Both the position numbers and the translations under genes were made by a program. This document shows, piece by piece, positions 1 to 11,440 of a stretch of 64,000 nt of DNA. The DNA lies in NCBI GenBank assembly GCA_037355855.1, contig CM074762.1, positions 4,650,001 to 4,714,000 of the forward strand, written 5' to 3'. The DNA is from Pseudo-nitzschia pungens. Lineage: Eukaryota; Bacillariophyta; Bacillariophyceae; Bacillariales; Bacillariaceae. The notes under the pieces were generated by a model. The model was not told the origin of the DNA. It searched no databases and saw only the letters and a program-made list of their open reading frames with translations. Each line of letters starts with the position of its first letter. The stretch's first letter is position 1.

Positions 1-735
1 AGCCGCAGACTTGGTTCGGAACTTGCCCCCATAGGTGTTGTAGGTGACAGTTCTTTGGTCTCTGTTCATTAGTTGACTTCGGTTGACAAAATGCCTTAGA
101 ATAATGGATTTGGAGCATCTGGTGTCCAGTAGGCCCCGGAGCATCCTCCTCCTTCCCTTGTGGTCCAGTACCTCCACACAGATGTCCGCAAACCTGTTGA
201 TGATGCGGGGTCCGGTGTGGATGGTATCGGCCATTCAGTTGTGGGATCCTTTCTTCTTGAAGGTCTTTCTGTACTTTCTTCTGTACTCTTTGAGATCCCT
301 CTCCGAGATGTCGATCTCGTTGTCGGAGACCTCGTGGTCAGCTTGGGCCGTGGCCAGTACATAGGAGTACTCGTGGTTCGAGAGTTTCCTTCCCCAGTGG
401 GGTTTGGAGTGTTGCTCATTGTCTGAGTCTTCTTTTGCCACAAAATGCTCCTTGAGCAGGTTGATGGTTTCCCAGTCGAATTTCCCTTTCTTGGAGGGAC
501 CTCCGGTTAGTTTCCAGCATTTGCCGGCGTGGACCTTGCCACAGGTTTTGCACAGTTGTTTGTTGCTGTTGTTGTCCATAGGGCGTTTCTTTTTGCCGGG
601 GGACTTTCCGTGGTTATTTCCTCCCCCAGAAGCGCTTGGAGTGTTTCTTGGCGCTGCTGTTCTGTTTTTTTCCAGTTTGGTGATGCACTTTTGGAGTTCC
701 TCCTCCTTCCGGATGGTGGTTTCCAGGTTTTCGAG
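1..735 (-). pseudogene. LTR-retrotransposon gag 3' end and protease fragment, cut by window edge
   Basis: Read on the minus strand, 579-235 encodes a Gag tail with a zinc knuckle (CKTCGKVHAGKC, spacing C-x2-C-x3-H-x3-C) followed by a basic, charged segment. An in-frame TGA (237-235) is followed immediately by ATG. The same frame then runs to the window edge and looks like a retropepsin: a hydrophobic strand, LLDTRCSKSIIL, and a downstream TYGGKF segment as in retroelement proteases. The catalytic triplet normally reads D-S/T-G; here Gly is Arg (DTR), so the protease should be inactive. Upstream (about 735-580) a third frame gives a coiled segment (LENLETTIRKEEEL) that fits the Gag C-terminal half, so at least one frameshift is present. 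RT and integrase would lie beyond position 1. Family (Ty3-like or other) cannot be settled from this fragment. Confidence 0.7.
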
Positions 736-2379
736 CAGCCATCACACCTGACATCAGCATTGTGATCAATCCCAAGAATGACATGGTCACCTAATTCCGT
801 GGTCTCTCGTAATCCAAATACCATTGCTGGATAGTCACTCGCCCGTAAGGATCCCCCGTTTAAATAGCGCGCTGCATGTAGTTTCTTCCTATTCTTGCGG
901 TAGGCTATCTTGAACAGGCTGTAGCTCCAGTCAGTAACTTGCGTGAAGTGAGTTGTGTTCGGTACTCCTGGTAATAGTAGCACACCCTTTCGGCTCAGTT
1001 CCTGCAGGAGATCTTTATCAAGATGTCCAGGACCTGAATCCATGATTAACAAGACCCATTTACCCTTTGCTGGCTGTAGGTCTGGGAACAACGGAACAAG
1101 ACTTGTTAGAATGTACTTACGAAACTCACTGCTGTCCATACCGGCGTTGGCGCTGCAATTGGCCGTGTGTGGGCGTTTAGTGATTTGTCCGAAGCCCCAT
1201 ATTCCATCACAGGTCCCTGCATGATCCAGTTCGTTGGTGAAACTGCAGGAGATTTGTTTACTGTCTTCTGTTGCTGCGTTGCTCTTCAGTTGAAAGTGTA
1301 CAGGAATAGGATCCCCAGCAGCGGTACTTCCTCCAATCATTGTACAATGTGAGCTGCTTTTGAAAGCCTTGTTGCTCCCTTCGGCAAAGTAGCGCTGCAT
1401 GGACTATACTTGATCACTGGATGACCGCCAGCACAAGTGCAGGTACTGTCAAGAGTTAATCCTGTCTCGTCGATGTTGAGGATATGGTGCAATTGGTGCA
1501 AGTAAGAATACAAGCTCCCCTGCATGTCCGTTGAACCGTTCGATCTCAGTTGGGAGACGAAGCAAATCCCTTCTCAAGCAGCAGTGATTTCAAGTTAGTG
1601 AACCACTCATTTATCTTGTTGTATGTGGTCCACAGTGCTCTCCTCTCTTCCAACTGGGAGTTAGATTTGTTGACTTCAATACTTTGAGCAAACCGGGGCT
1701 GCAAGCGCCTGTAAAGGCTATTGAAATCTTTCAAAGAACAAGAAGATCCCTTGGAGAGGCATGCTTCCAAATCCTCTGCAGCCCTCTTCCTATTAGGCTT
1801 GCCTTGCATTCCAGCAGAACAGAAAAGAAAGGAAGTCTCCATTGCTGTAACCAGCACCTCCTCCACTTCCACAGGAAGACTGGATGGTCTACTCCGGCGT
1901 CCAATGGACACACCCTTGTTGCCTTGGGTCAAGCGCGCTCTCAAAGTGTTCATCTTTATATCAATACCATTCTTTCTGCTCACTGTAGCACATGCCTGCT
2001 TCAGCGAGATATGCTTTGGTCCGAGCTGCTCTCTGTACATCTTTTCTGCTTCAAGATAAGACTCTTCCAACTTGTCCTTCTCCTTCTGTTTCATTGTCAT
2101 ATCATAGATCAATTGGGAATGGCTCCTCCTTGGCTTCTTAATAGTTAGGGGATCCTCTACCTTCTCGCTCACATTGGCATCTACCTTGTCGCTCACGTCG
2201 GCGTCAACGTTGATTGCTCTCTTGTTGCCATTGGTGCTGCTGGAGATTGTGGTTGAACTTTTGTTTTGGCTTTTGCAGTTTTGGCAAGCGCAAGTGCAAA
2301 TACTATTTCCACTCGCACTGTTCCCTTTGCACGATGCCATAGGGGAGATCAATGGCGCTTTACAGGATAGAGCAATCAA
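735..2379 (-). pseudogene. Decayed DDE-superfamily transposase
   Basis: Three minus-strand frames in series make one transposase-like protein. 2379-1546 (ATG at 2379 or 2340) holds a Ser/Asn-rich basic N-terminus with a Cys cluster (CTCACQNCK) and a probable helix-turn-helix zone (LKQACATVSRKNGIDIKMN). 1525-1337 carries the first catalytic Asp region (NIDETGLTLD). 1400 onward carries the second (VLLIMDSGPGH) and the block VLLLPGVPNTTHFTQVTDWSYSLFK typical of DDE_1/pogo-like transposases. The frames change near 1546-1525 and near 1395, so the gene is broken or carries unrecognised introns. It runs directly, without stop, into retroelement gag sequence near 735. Function would be cut-and-paste transposition; activity is unlikely. 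Confidence 0.7.
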
Positions 2380-2699
2380 CCTTGGGACCAGCCTTCAGGT
2401 ACTTGGTCCGGAGTCTCAGCACTCTTCTTTTGACAGTCCGATTGGCACACTCTGCTTCAGTAAATCCATATACTCTCATAGCATCTACTGTAGTCAATTT
2501 CTTATTTAACTCCTAGACAGCTCCACTAGCCAGAAGCCTTGCCGCCGCTTCTGTTCTCCTACATACCGGTAGTGCCTGTCCATTCTTCCAGGATCCAACA
2601 GGCACTGTGGTAGCCCCTGGAGGTTCAGCAGTGGGAGCAACAAAATAATTGGGATTTTCTTCCATTTTTTGTGTACTCAGTCTACAGTTTGGTTCTCAA

Positions 2700-3025
2700 A
2701 ATCAACACGTCCAATCGATCCAGAAATTGGAGGGGTTGTCCTTCTTTATATAATAGAGCTGTTCAAAGCGTTCCTGTTTGAATCCACGGAGAGGGGACCG
2801 AGATATGAATTTTCACCGTAGTTTGACCGGTTTTTCCTTTCGTATTTTCAAGGGTACTGTAGTCACTGTACAGTCCGTTTCTCAAAAACGACTCCTCCAA
2901 TTGGTCCGATAATTGGAGGCCTTGTCTATCTTGATATAATAGAGCTCTTCGGAGTGTTCCTGTTTGAATCCGTGGAGAGGGGACCAAGTTATTAATTTTT
3001 GCTGTTATTTGGACCGGGGTCGTTT
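2700..3025. repeat. Two-copy direct repeat, 186-bp period
   Basis: Blocks containing attggagg..ttgtc, tataatagagct, gttcctgtttgaatcc and gagaggggacc recur with an offset of 186 bp (for example tataatagagct ends at 2760 and at 2946). The copies are diverged. No coding potential is evident. This may be a leftover of a terminal or subterminal transposon sequence next to the transposase relic. Confidence 0.65.
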
Positions 3026-4052
3026 TTTGATCAAAAAAAAGAAGCAATTTTGCTGCTGCTTGGACCCTTCGATTCTCCAAACCAAGTATTCGAAACTTGC
3101 AGGTCTCCTTCCTCTAATAGTGCTGTAGATGGAGGACATATAATATCAGAATTAAGCTGGGGCTGGTTGTGGAGATAGGGGTGACAGGTCTTAGTGCTGT
3201 GGTTGTTGAAATGGAGTTTTTTTGGAGTTTTTTGACCTGATTTTGTGGCCTGATGTAAGAAAAGGTCAGGTGCGCAATACAAGTCATGTTGGGTACCGTT
3301 CGAAAGCTTGTGACCTCACCATTTCTCTCATTGGGTATAAATTAGTGTCCAAGGTGTAGTCTTAGAATGATTAGAGTTAGCAGAAACAGTTGACTGTTTG
3401 CTGTTGCTCTGGCTCATAACCTGGGCCAAAAAACCAGACGGATTTAACCACTAAACTCCTACTTTTTTTCGTTTCCCTCAGCTGCGGGAGCGGGGAATTT
3501 GTTCATTATTTATTTTCCCTTAAATGTAGTTTCGATTCCCTCAACACATGTTTTTTGGAGGAACAATTGTAGGAAATTATGATTTCCCGCAGACTCATTT
3601 CGTAGTAAGGAAGGTTACGTACAGACTGATACCAACCCCGTACGTACCTTTTACAGTATTCCTAGTTTTGGGCTAGACGTACCGCACCGTACGGGACTCT
3701 ACCGACGACCATCTTCATCTTCAATTTTTTGTTTTGAGAGCACAAATTTTCACCATTTTCATGTGCTGAAAGAAAAGATATATTTTTTTGACTACAGGTA
3801 ACCTTACGGTAATTACGGCACCGATGTTATTCGGGCGTAGAACAAAGGGGTTGTGAAGTACAAATGCAAGCAAGGTTGATGGACAATTCATCTTTGTCAG
3901 ATCGTCGCGTCACATCATTGAGATAACAACAACGGAACCCAATTACGCAATACCGCTTCAAGACAGAATTAATACTAATAATACTGTATCGATCAGCATA
4001 CTGAATACGACGACGTTCGGAGAGAAATAGAAGTAGAATTTAAAATACCGGT
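3026..4052. other. Intergenic, no gene recognised
   Basis: AT-rich sequence with short ORFs only and no domain-like translation in any frame. The last 100 bases carry a TATA-poor lead into the gene that starts at 4053 or 4336. Confidence 0.5.
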
Positions 4053-5331
4053 ATGTCTTCATCAGAATTAGCAGTGCCTCCAAACCCAGATGATACGATC
4101 ACCAAAACCAATGGCACCACTGACATTGAAAAAGAGGGAGAGAAACTCGGATCTGTTCCGCGAGAGAAACTCGCATCTGTTCCAGAAACGGATACTACTG
4201 GGAAATGCTTAGTGGATGCAGCTCCTGAGTCCGACACCAATGCCACCGAGAACCAGAGTGATATTTCGCAAAATCGGGGTGGCGGGATTCACGCATCAAA
4301 CAAGTGTATCGAGGTTGAGACCACAGCTAGGTGACATGAATTCAAATAACAGCGAAAATGTGGAGCGTGATTCTATGAATACGGATGACCACGACCAGGT
4401 TGAGAACAAGGGCATCTCAGAAGCTGTTTCTGTCAACAAAATGGATGAAACAAGCACTGAGTTCATAGACAAACGCATTGCGAAACAGTTCCGAGTTTTG
4501 ACAACCAATAGACGACATCAAGGTAGAAGCAGCAAGGTCAACAGGATATTTTTCGGGACGGTTGAAAAATTAATACCAGGTGATGCGGAGCTGTGGAAGA
4601 TTCTCTACGACGACGGCGATGTAGATACCATGTCACGCCCAAAGCTTCTCGAAGCCATTGCATACTACGAGGTCAACAAAAGCTTAGATGCTAATTTCTC
4701 TCATCAGAAACGAACGCTTTCAGTACGATCGTGTAAAGGGAGAGAAGTAGAAAAAGATAACGTCGAACCTGTTCCTTCAAACAAAAGACGTAGTACAAGG
4801 ACGAGAGCAATTCCTCCGGCGAAGACGAAGGCTCCGAAGGTTTCGAAACCAAAATTTGCACGACCAGAACCCGTTCCCGTATGGGAAGGTAGTCCCGATG
4901 AAGACATTGATGGGGGTTGGCCAGAAGGTGTGAGTCTCCGATTTGAGTTCTTCATTTCAGATAGTGTCTCCTGCTGAGAAACTAATGGCGAATTCGTTTC
5001 TCACCAATGAGTTTTATTTGATTGAACTGTTTTTCTATCTTTACACTTTCTGGGTACATGTTTTTTGCGTTAAAATGGATGATGTGCACAAACGTACTTC
5101 ATTTCGGTTCAACTGCAACGCTGTAAACTATATTGTTGATGGTCATAGTGGGTGAAAAGACTTTATGCAAGGAAGACTGGTGCTACCAAAGGCGCCACTG
5201 ATCGATACTGGTATTCACCGAAGGAAAAGATTAAGCTTCGAAGTATGGTCCAGGTAAAAAGATTCATGAGGGCTTTGGAAGACACCAAAGGAGACGAGAG
5301 TAAGGCAAAAGAAATTATGACTAAGTATTGA
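4053..5331 (+). CDS. Tudor-like / MBD-like putative chromatin reader, 2 exons
   Basis: The supported coding part is 4336-4929 joined to 5149-5331 (258 aa). The intron 4930-5148 has GTGAGT and ends ATAG; the join PEG|WVKRLYARKTG keeps the frame. An upstream frame from ATG 4053 (acidic, MSSSELAVPPNPDDT) may be the true N-terminus through a further splice or frameshift that I could not place. About residues 45-100 hold a Tudor-type motif seen often in diatom proteins (GTVEKLIP, WKILYDDGDVDTM, LLEAIAYYE). After a basic linker comes GGWPEGW...TDRYWYSPKEKIKLRS..VKRFMRAL, which resembles the fold of methyl-CpG-binding (MBD/TAM) domains. The likely role is binding modified histone or DNA in the nucleus; that is inference from domain likeness. 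Confidence 0.7.
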
Positions 5332-7157
5332 CGAGATGGTGATTTTAGGGAAGAAATTGGAAGGATTATGTTTTTCGTTTCTTGGTCTTCATAGCCAAGG
5401 TATCATGATTTCTTCACATGTGGAATGAATGACTTTGTTGCGGTTGAGACAATTGCATGCTTTTTTCTTGACCCGAAACTATAATGGAACGATGTTTGGC
5501 TTAAATTTATACTTCAAACGAAAATGTAAATAGTGATTTTTGGTCTGAATTAGAATGTAATTGCAGATTTTCTTCATGATCCTGTTCATCTCTCTCTCGT
5601 ATGTTCAGACTTCGCTCAACTTCACCGGGACAAAGAAAATGCTGATTTTTTGTAGAAAACCGCGATTGCGGTGGCAAAACATTTGTTTCAGGCTTTGCTG
5701 AAAAGTGAGCGAGGCACGGTTCCAAGTTACCAGACCTAGATCTTTGCTATTGAGTCCATCATTGGCACGGCACTTCGGTATGATGTAGGAGGAAGAACGA
5801 ATGCGCGAAGAAAATGCAAATGCAGCATTTCAGGGGCATCATGTTGTCCAGTGCACATCTTCGATGACAGTTCAAAAGAATAGATCGTATGATCTCGTTA
5901 CTCTGCCAAGTTCGAGTTGTTGCTCGATTTCCAAATTCGCTGACAACACACTCTTCAACGAAGAAAACATTAACGTGCACAATGTCACACATGGCAATAC
6001 TACGAAGAAGAGGATAAATCCTTCTTCAAGATGAAGAAAAAACACTACGGATCGACAATGTTGTGTTCGCCTTCACTACTCTTCACACCAAACAAATCTG
6101 GATGAGTGTTCTCCAACATATCAAAGAAAAACTACGAGCGACATTTTGAATTTGTATCCCTGGCAGCGACTACAGTCTAGGCAGAGCAAAAAGCTTCAGG
6201 GGCAGCAATATAGTTTGTTCCTCGGAAGCCATTGCGGAAATACATCAACCGCAATAAAAAAAGAATGATCTTCCTCAATAGTAGCATGTCCAGGTTATCT
6301 GCAGTATCATATCCATTCACTAAACCTCTTGGCTCGTTTAATGATGTATGGCATAGCATCTCATCACTAAACCCGATGAAGTGAACTTGAGGTTGATCTT
6401 CATTGTCCCTCTTTCAACGTAATTTTGAAGCCGCAATCTTCGCATGCCCTATAATTTCGTTATACGGTTTCATTTTGGCCTTGACGTGAACACGAAATCA
6501 TCAACCAATCCATCATGAAGAAAACAAAAAGGGGCCATCGTCGTGATCAGTCTGCTGAATCCTTCCGACCTGCTTTATTAAGACTCGCAAACTGGAGCGA
6601 GTCACATATTTCTCGTGTCAGCAAGATTGAAATTCGATTTGGCAGTTGAGTTGAGATGCTTTTCGCCCCGGGTCTTCTTCCGAAAAGTGAAAGACGAAAA
6701 TCGAGATTAATTGAGACTACAAAATGTGACTTAAATGTGACTGAATAATACCATCTACGCGCATGTACAGGATATAACTATATACGTACACGAATAAATT
6801 CATTGATATCGAAAATTCCTTTAGTCCTTCATAAGATCGCGCAGTAAGATTACAGTTAAAAAACCGACCGTTGAGTTATGAAAGAAAGGATGAGATGTAA
6901 ATGAGGCGCACCTTCGTCACTCTTTTCGTCCTTTCCTCCGAAAATACCGCATCATTTTAATTTTGAAGCACATTGAGGCCAAATTAGTGATGTTGTATCA
7001 TAATTTCAGCTTAGGTTGTGCATGAAACAAATCAATTCGTCAATCACTCAAGCGTTGCCGTCGCACACACTAGGGAGCAGGGTCTTACTGAGAGCAAACA
7101 TCCTATTGTCGAATTCGGTTGTATGTTTACGATATAATCCGGTTGCAAGAGATAACG
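5332..7157. other. Intergenic, no gene recognised
   Basis: Several ORFs of 60-77 codons overlap on both strands here, but none shows domain-like composition, splice partners or low-complexity signals that would mark a gene. The 3' part (6700-7150) is AT-rich and precedes the first exon at 7158. Confidence 0.5.
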
Positions 7158-8858
7158 ATGGAGCAAATAGAAGATATGTTTGTGAAGCCGGAGAGACCGG
7201 GCGATGGTAAGTCAAGTGATCAGTGGATGAAACACTGGTGATTGTGCTCATCTTACTCACACCACTTTATTCTTCCGTGTGAAGTGGATAAGGTGTTTAC
7301 ACACGGACAAAGTGAAGTGGATGTCTGGGATTCTTCCAGAGACCCTGATACACCAGATCGCAAACGTAAGACGTCTGATGATCGTCAGCCAGAGTCTCCA
7401 CCGGAAATCGAGCGAAAACATGCAGCGAATAGTTGGCATCGAGAAAAGGACTTTCAGGTCCATCCTGGCCCTCTGAACACCGACTCTCCTGCTTCCTACC
7501 CTAAACACACGATGAGTCATGTTGAACCTTCTCGGTACCACAGAGAGGTAACCCCCCACCATCAACCTGAGCTCCAAAGTGTCAATAGTAAGAACGGGAC
7601 TCCATCATTGACTAGTGAAGAAGATCGAAGTTTGCATGGAGGCTATGATGTTACTGCGTACCATGGAAACAATTATCACAACGGCAACTACATCCACGAG
7701 AATGGTCACTACCAGGGACACACACCAACCCGGAACCATGGTCATTATTTACCTGATATGGAACCTTCACAACAATACACTCAAAACCACCAGCAAGATG
7801 CATTTTTGCGTCCGAGACGCTGGGCTTGTGACTATTGCAATGTAGCCACTTTTGTAAGTTATGAAGAGGCATGCGCCCACGAGGAAGCCTGTGCCCGTCA
7901 ATATTTCGAACGATATGGACGTCACCCGCATCCATCGAGAGGTCCAGTTCCGCAGTACGATCGACCGCAACAACAACAGCATCCACCTCAGACACCTCCT
8001 CAGGGCGTACTTGTAACTCCACCTCAAGGTCACGGAGGGAATCTCTCTCATGGTAATCAAGAAGTTGGTGGTCGTCAGCATGTGTGGGGTTCACGTGGGG
8101 GACCTCCAATGCCACCATTGGGTCCCTCTTCTCATGAGTCTGGTCATCACCCTCATCACCAGTACCACCCTCATGCTGTCCACCATCAGCATCACTATCA
8201 CCACCATCAACAACATCATGGTTATCCCGGTCAGCACCACTCTATGCATCATCAACACCATCCACCTCATCAACACCATCACCATGGCTACCAGCCGCAT
8301 ATGCCTTACGGGGGCTATCATGGATACGACGCTGGTTCCAATGGACAAGCTCGTCGCGAAGCGTACCAAAATCACCCACAAAAACGTTTGCTTCTTGCAA
8401 TGGCGACTGATCAAGACAGTCTGTCAGACCGGCAGTGTTATGTTCGGTCAGAGATGGTTGAGATTTTTGCAGCGTCCGAAAAGGATGTGTCGGCGAGACA
8501 CTCAAAGGGAGCGCAGAAACTAACTCAGGGACAAGTTGGTATTCGTTGCGTTCATTGTGCTCATCTGCGACCGAGGGATCGTGCCGAGCGGGCAGTTTGT
8601 TATCCCTCGTCCATCAGTAGAATCTACCAGACTGTAGCTGATATGCAGCGATTTCATTTCGAACAGTGCCGCGAAATCCCACCGAAAATCCGAAAGATCT
8701 ATAAGTCGCTAAAAACTACCAGGCCTCGTGGTGTGGGCTCTCCTCAGACCTACTGGGTTCAGAGCGCAAAATTATTGGATTTGGTTGACACCAAAAACGG
8801 AATCCAATTCGGTGCTGATATGAAGCAAAAGCAAGAAGAAAAGGAATCTTCTGCATAA
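7158..8858 (+). CDS. Diatom-type His-rich protein with zinc-finger-like N domain and conserved C domain
   Basis: Exon 1 is 7158-7206 (MEQIEDMFVKPERPGD), the intron 7207-7284 is 78 nt (GTAAGT...GAAG), exon 2 is 7285-8858; the join gives PGD-VDKVFTHGQ in frame, about 541 aa. The first half is disordered and His/Asn/Pro-rich. A Cys/His block (WACDYCNVATFVSYEEACAHEEAC) looks like a C2H2/C2HC finger. A long His tract follows (about residues 300-375). The C-terminal 140 residues, with motifs LSDRQCYVRSEMVEIFAASEKD, IRCVHCAHLRPRDRAER, YPSSISRIYQTVADMQRFHF and TTRPRGVGSPQTYW, match a domain I recognise as recurrent in diatom proteomes and without known function. CVHCAH plus a later FEQC could bind metal. 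Confidence 0.8.
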
Positions 8859-9493
8859 AATGGGAAATTAAGGGACTCGTGTCAGCAAAGATCCACCATC
8901 ACTACAAAATAAACTCAACGGGAAAGTTTATTTGCATTTATCATTCTCAATTAAAAATTAAACCTTACTGTACTTTTTAAAATGTATAGCGTATTCATTG
9001 AATAAGCGACAACGAACCACGTGCACACGTAGTGAAAAAGAAATGAATGATAAGATGTCAACTTTGATAACGGTTTTTCTCATCATTGTGATCGTCGCTG
9101 TGTGTAGCGTTCTACAGCGGGACTAAGCTGTTTCTCAGTCTACGAGACCAGAAAAAATGCTTGCGATATACCACTAGTTTGTCTAACGCGTCGAACTTGG
9201 AAACTTTCTGACACAAAGAAATTTGAGTTTGGGCAGTTTTTGTTCGAAAGCTACGATACTGCGCTTTGTACGCAAAGCCACCTTTCAAAAATCACCAAAA
9301 CGGTCGTGTTCGATGCACATTCGCCATCCCTTCGGTATCCATTGAACCGCATGATCAATTGCTCAGGCTCTCTCAATCCGATGAAAGGTGGCACAAGACA
9401 CTCCAATTCTATTCCTCAAAGGCTTCGTTTCGGTTGATAAATGGACTTGTAAAATAATGCGTTTTGCTGACGCAGTGGCGACCCCATATGCGC
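8859..9493. other. Intergenic between convergent genes
   Basis: 3' flanks of two convergent genes. AT-rich; no gene or clear repeat seen. Confidence 0.5.
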
Positions 9494-9988
9494 TTAGTGT
9501 TCCAATTCTTTCAATCTGTCCTTGAGGCGTTTGCTTGGTTTGAAGTCAGGATGATCTCTCAGTAACTGCTCTTCGTTTCTTCTACGTTTTTCTTCATGCA
9601 TCCGATCCATTTCTATGAGAGTCTCCTCCCTCCCATTATCGGAGGTAGCTTTCTTTGAATATTTTCGTCCAGCCTTGAGTTCCTGGACTTCCTTCAATAA
9701 ATATGCGATGTCTTTTCTCATTTGATCCAACTCCGCCGAATCTACCTTCCGTTCAGATGAAGTTTTCGGAACATACCGCTCAATTTGTTGTTCGCTGAGA
9801 CCCGAATCTCTCAAATACTGAATCTCTTCTTTGCGATAATCATTTCTGAGAATGTTTCGTAGCACGAAAAACGCGATGAGGAGGAGTAGACCGTTCCGAA
9901 AATTGAATTTTGACGAGCGGAGGCTTCGGAAAATCTGGCTTCTCGCTCCGCTCCCACCGGTTGGAACGCCCACTCCGTATTGTACCAT
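9494..9988 (-). CDS. Small single-pass membrane protein with coiled coil
   Basis: A 164-aa ORF starting MVQYGVGVPTGGSG. Residues 31-48 (NGLLLLIAFFVLRNILRN) form one membrane segment, preceded by a basic Ser-rich N-terminus and followed by a highly charged helical tail (residues 50-164) rich in Glu, Lys and Arg that ends KPSKRLKDRLKELEH. The layout resembles small organelle-membrane anchors, but I recognise no family. The gene is convergent with the His-rich gene to its left. Single exon. Codon content is uniform and the charged tail is not low-complexity, which argues for a real gene. Confidence 0.6.
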   Translation of the reverse strand: MVQYGVGVPTGGSGARSQIFRSLRSSKFNFRNGLLLLIAFFVLRNILRNDYRKEEIQYLRDSGLSEQQIERYVPKTSSERKVDSAELDQMRKDIAYLLKEVQELKAGRKYSKKATSDNGREETLIEMDRMHEEKRRRNEEQLLRDHPDFKPSKRLKDRLKELEH

Positions 9989-11440
9989 ATTTTGAAACCG
10001 TGGTGCTGAGATGATAATATCGATGATTCAAAGGAAAGTCCCAGTTTATTCCAATAGATAGTATCTTGCAATCTTGCCGAGGCTAGTTTTTGGTGTTTCA
10101 CCCTCACTGTTGTCGTCATCGGTATTCGGGAGTGTATTGAAGCATTTCACAGGTTGCATCATATCGCAGAGCACATTTTTGTTTCAGGGATGAATTCGAA
10201 GTTACTATGTCAAAAGTAACCTTACCGGTACAGTAATCTGGCTCCACGGAAAAAACGGTCCGATTTCAAAATAAATCTGCGTGATCCCCACGCTTTTTTT
10301 TCCGTTCCCCGACGCTTTTTTTTTTTTGTTAGTCAAAAATTGAAATGAAGTGACAGAATGTTTGGGTTTGGCAATAACTCTGCACATACCGGTACACCAT
10401 CTCTGTTCAAAGTAAACACATCATCTTTTAGCTAACTAACGCTCTACTCTACCATGCTCTATATTTACCTCTGAATATCTTTACTTATTCTTCCCTAAGT
10501 AAGCTCACCAATAGAGGACAAAGGCTGATGGAATTTTTTTTGAGTGACAGCTTTGAGCTGACCATGCCTGTAACCCTCAGTCCCAATTAATGCATGCCTT
10601 TAGCCCTCAGTCCCAATTGGTACAACATATTGCATGCAAAATCACAAAGAACATTATAACATGATTATGATTCATACTTGTACCAGCAAACAACAATTTT
10701 ATGAGGTCAAGATGCTGTCACTCTGGTGGTATGGGTGCGCATAGAAAGGGTACCACTGTCTACACTTATGAAAACAGATCAACTTTTTGTATTCTGGCAA
10801 CAAAATGGTAACTAAGGGTGGCCAAAGCTATCAGTGTATGTCACCAATTTTAAAGGGGGTGGTTGCAAACAGTCCTTTTCTACTCTTTCCAAATAAGTTG
10901 TAACTTCGTGCTTTGAGCAGGTTTCTGATGCTGGTGGGAGGAGGAGGTATTTAGTCAGATAATGAAGCAACAATCTGTCATTTTCCTCCCTTTTTTTGTT
11001 CACAAAACATTGACAATGTGTAGGATTGAAGGTATTTTCTTCCAGTTTTACCTCATCAACTCCAACCGATAACAATATGCCATGTTCAAAAACCTACAAT
11101 TGATGCAAGACACAACAGACAATAAGAAACTGATTACAGTCATGATCATCATAATATTAAACCATGACAGTCAGAGGAATAGCTTATTCAAGGAACCAGT
11201 AATAAAAAGGACACTAGGGAGGCACTTTTCAAAATGGGAAAATCAGAGTGTCACTGGCACAAGCTTGCGCACGCCAGTTGCTGTTTCTTCTATATATGGA
11301 TAGAGGAGCGCTGGAGCAGGTACGTCTGATAACTGATTTTAGACGTGGGTCGAAAATTTTCGTGCCGGGTCCTTTTGGGGTCAAATATTTGACCAATTCC
11401 TTGTCCCTGGCTAAATTTTTTCAGTCCCGTACCATATATA
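9989..11440. other. Intergenic, no gene recognised
   Basis: Holds short direct repeats (gccctcagtcccaatt twice near 10570-10620) and homopolymers, but no convincing gene. ORFs near 10812-11075 and 11082-11469 are Ser/Lys-rich without domain signs. Confidence 0.5.

Noticed and set aside
5507..6034. Small ORFs of 72-77 codons on both strands
   Set aside because: They overlap each other on opposite strands and lack splice partners, domains or a plausible start context.
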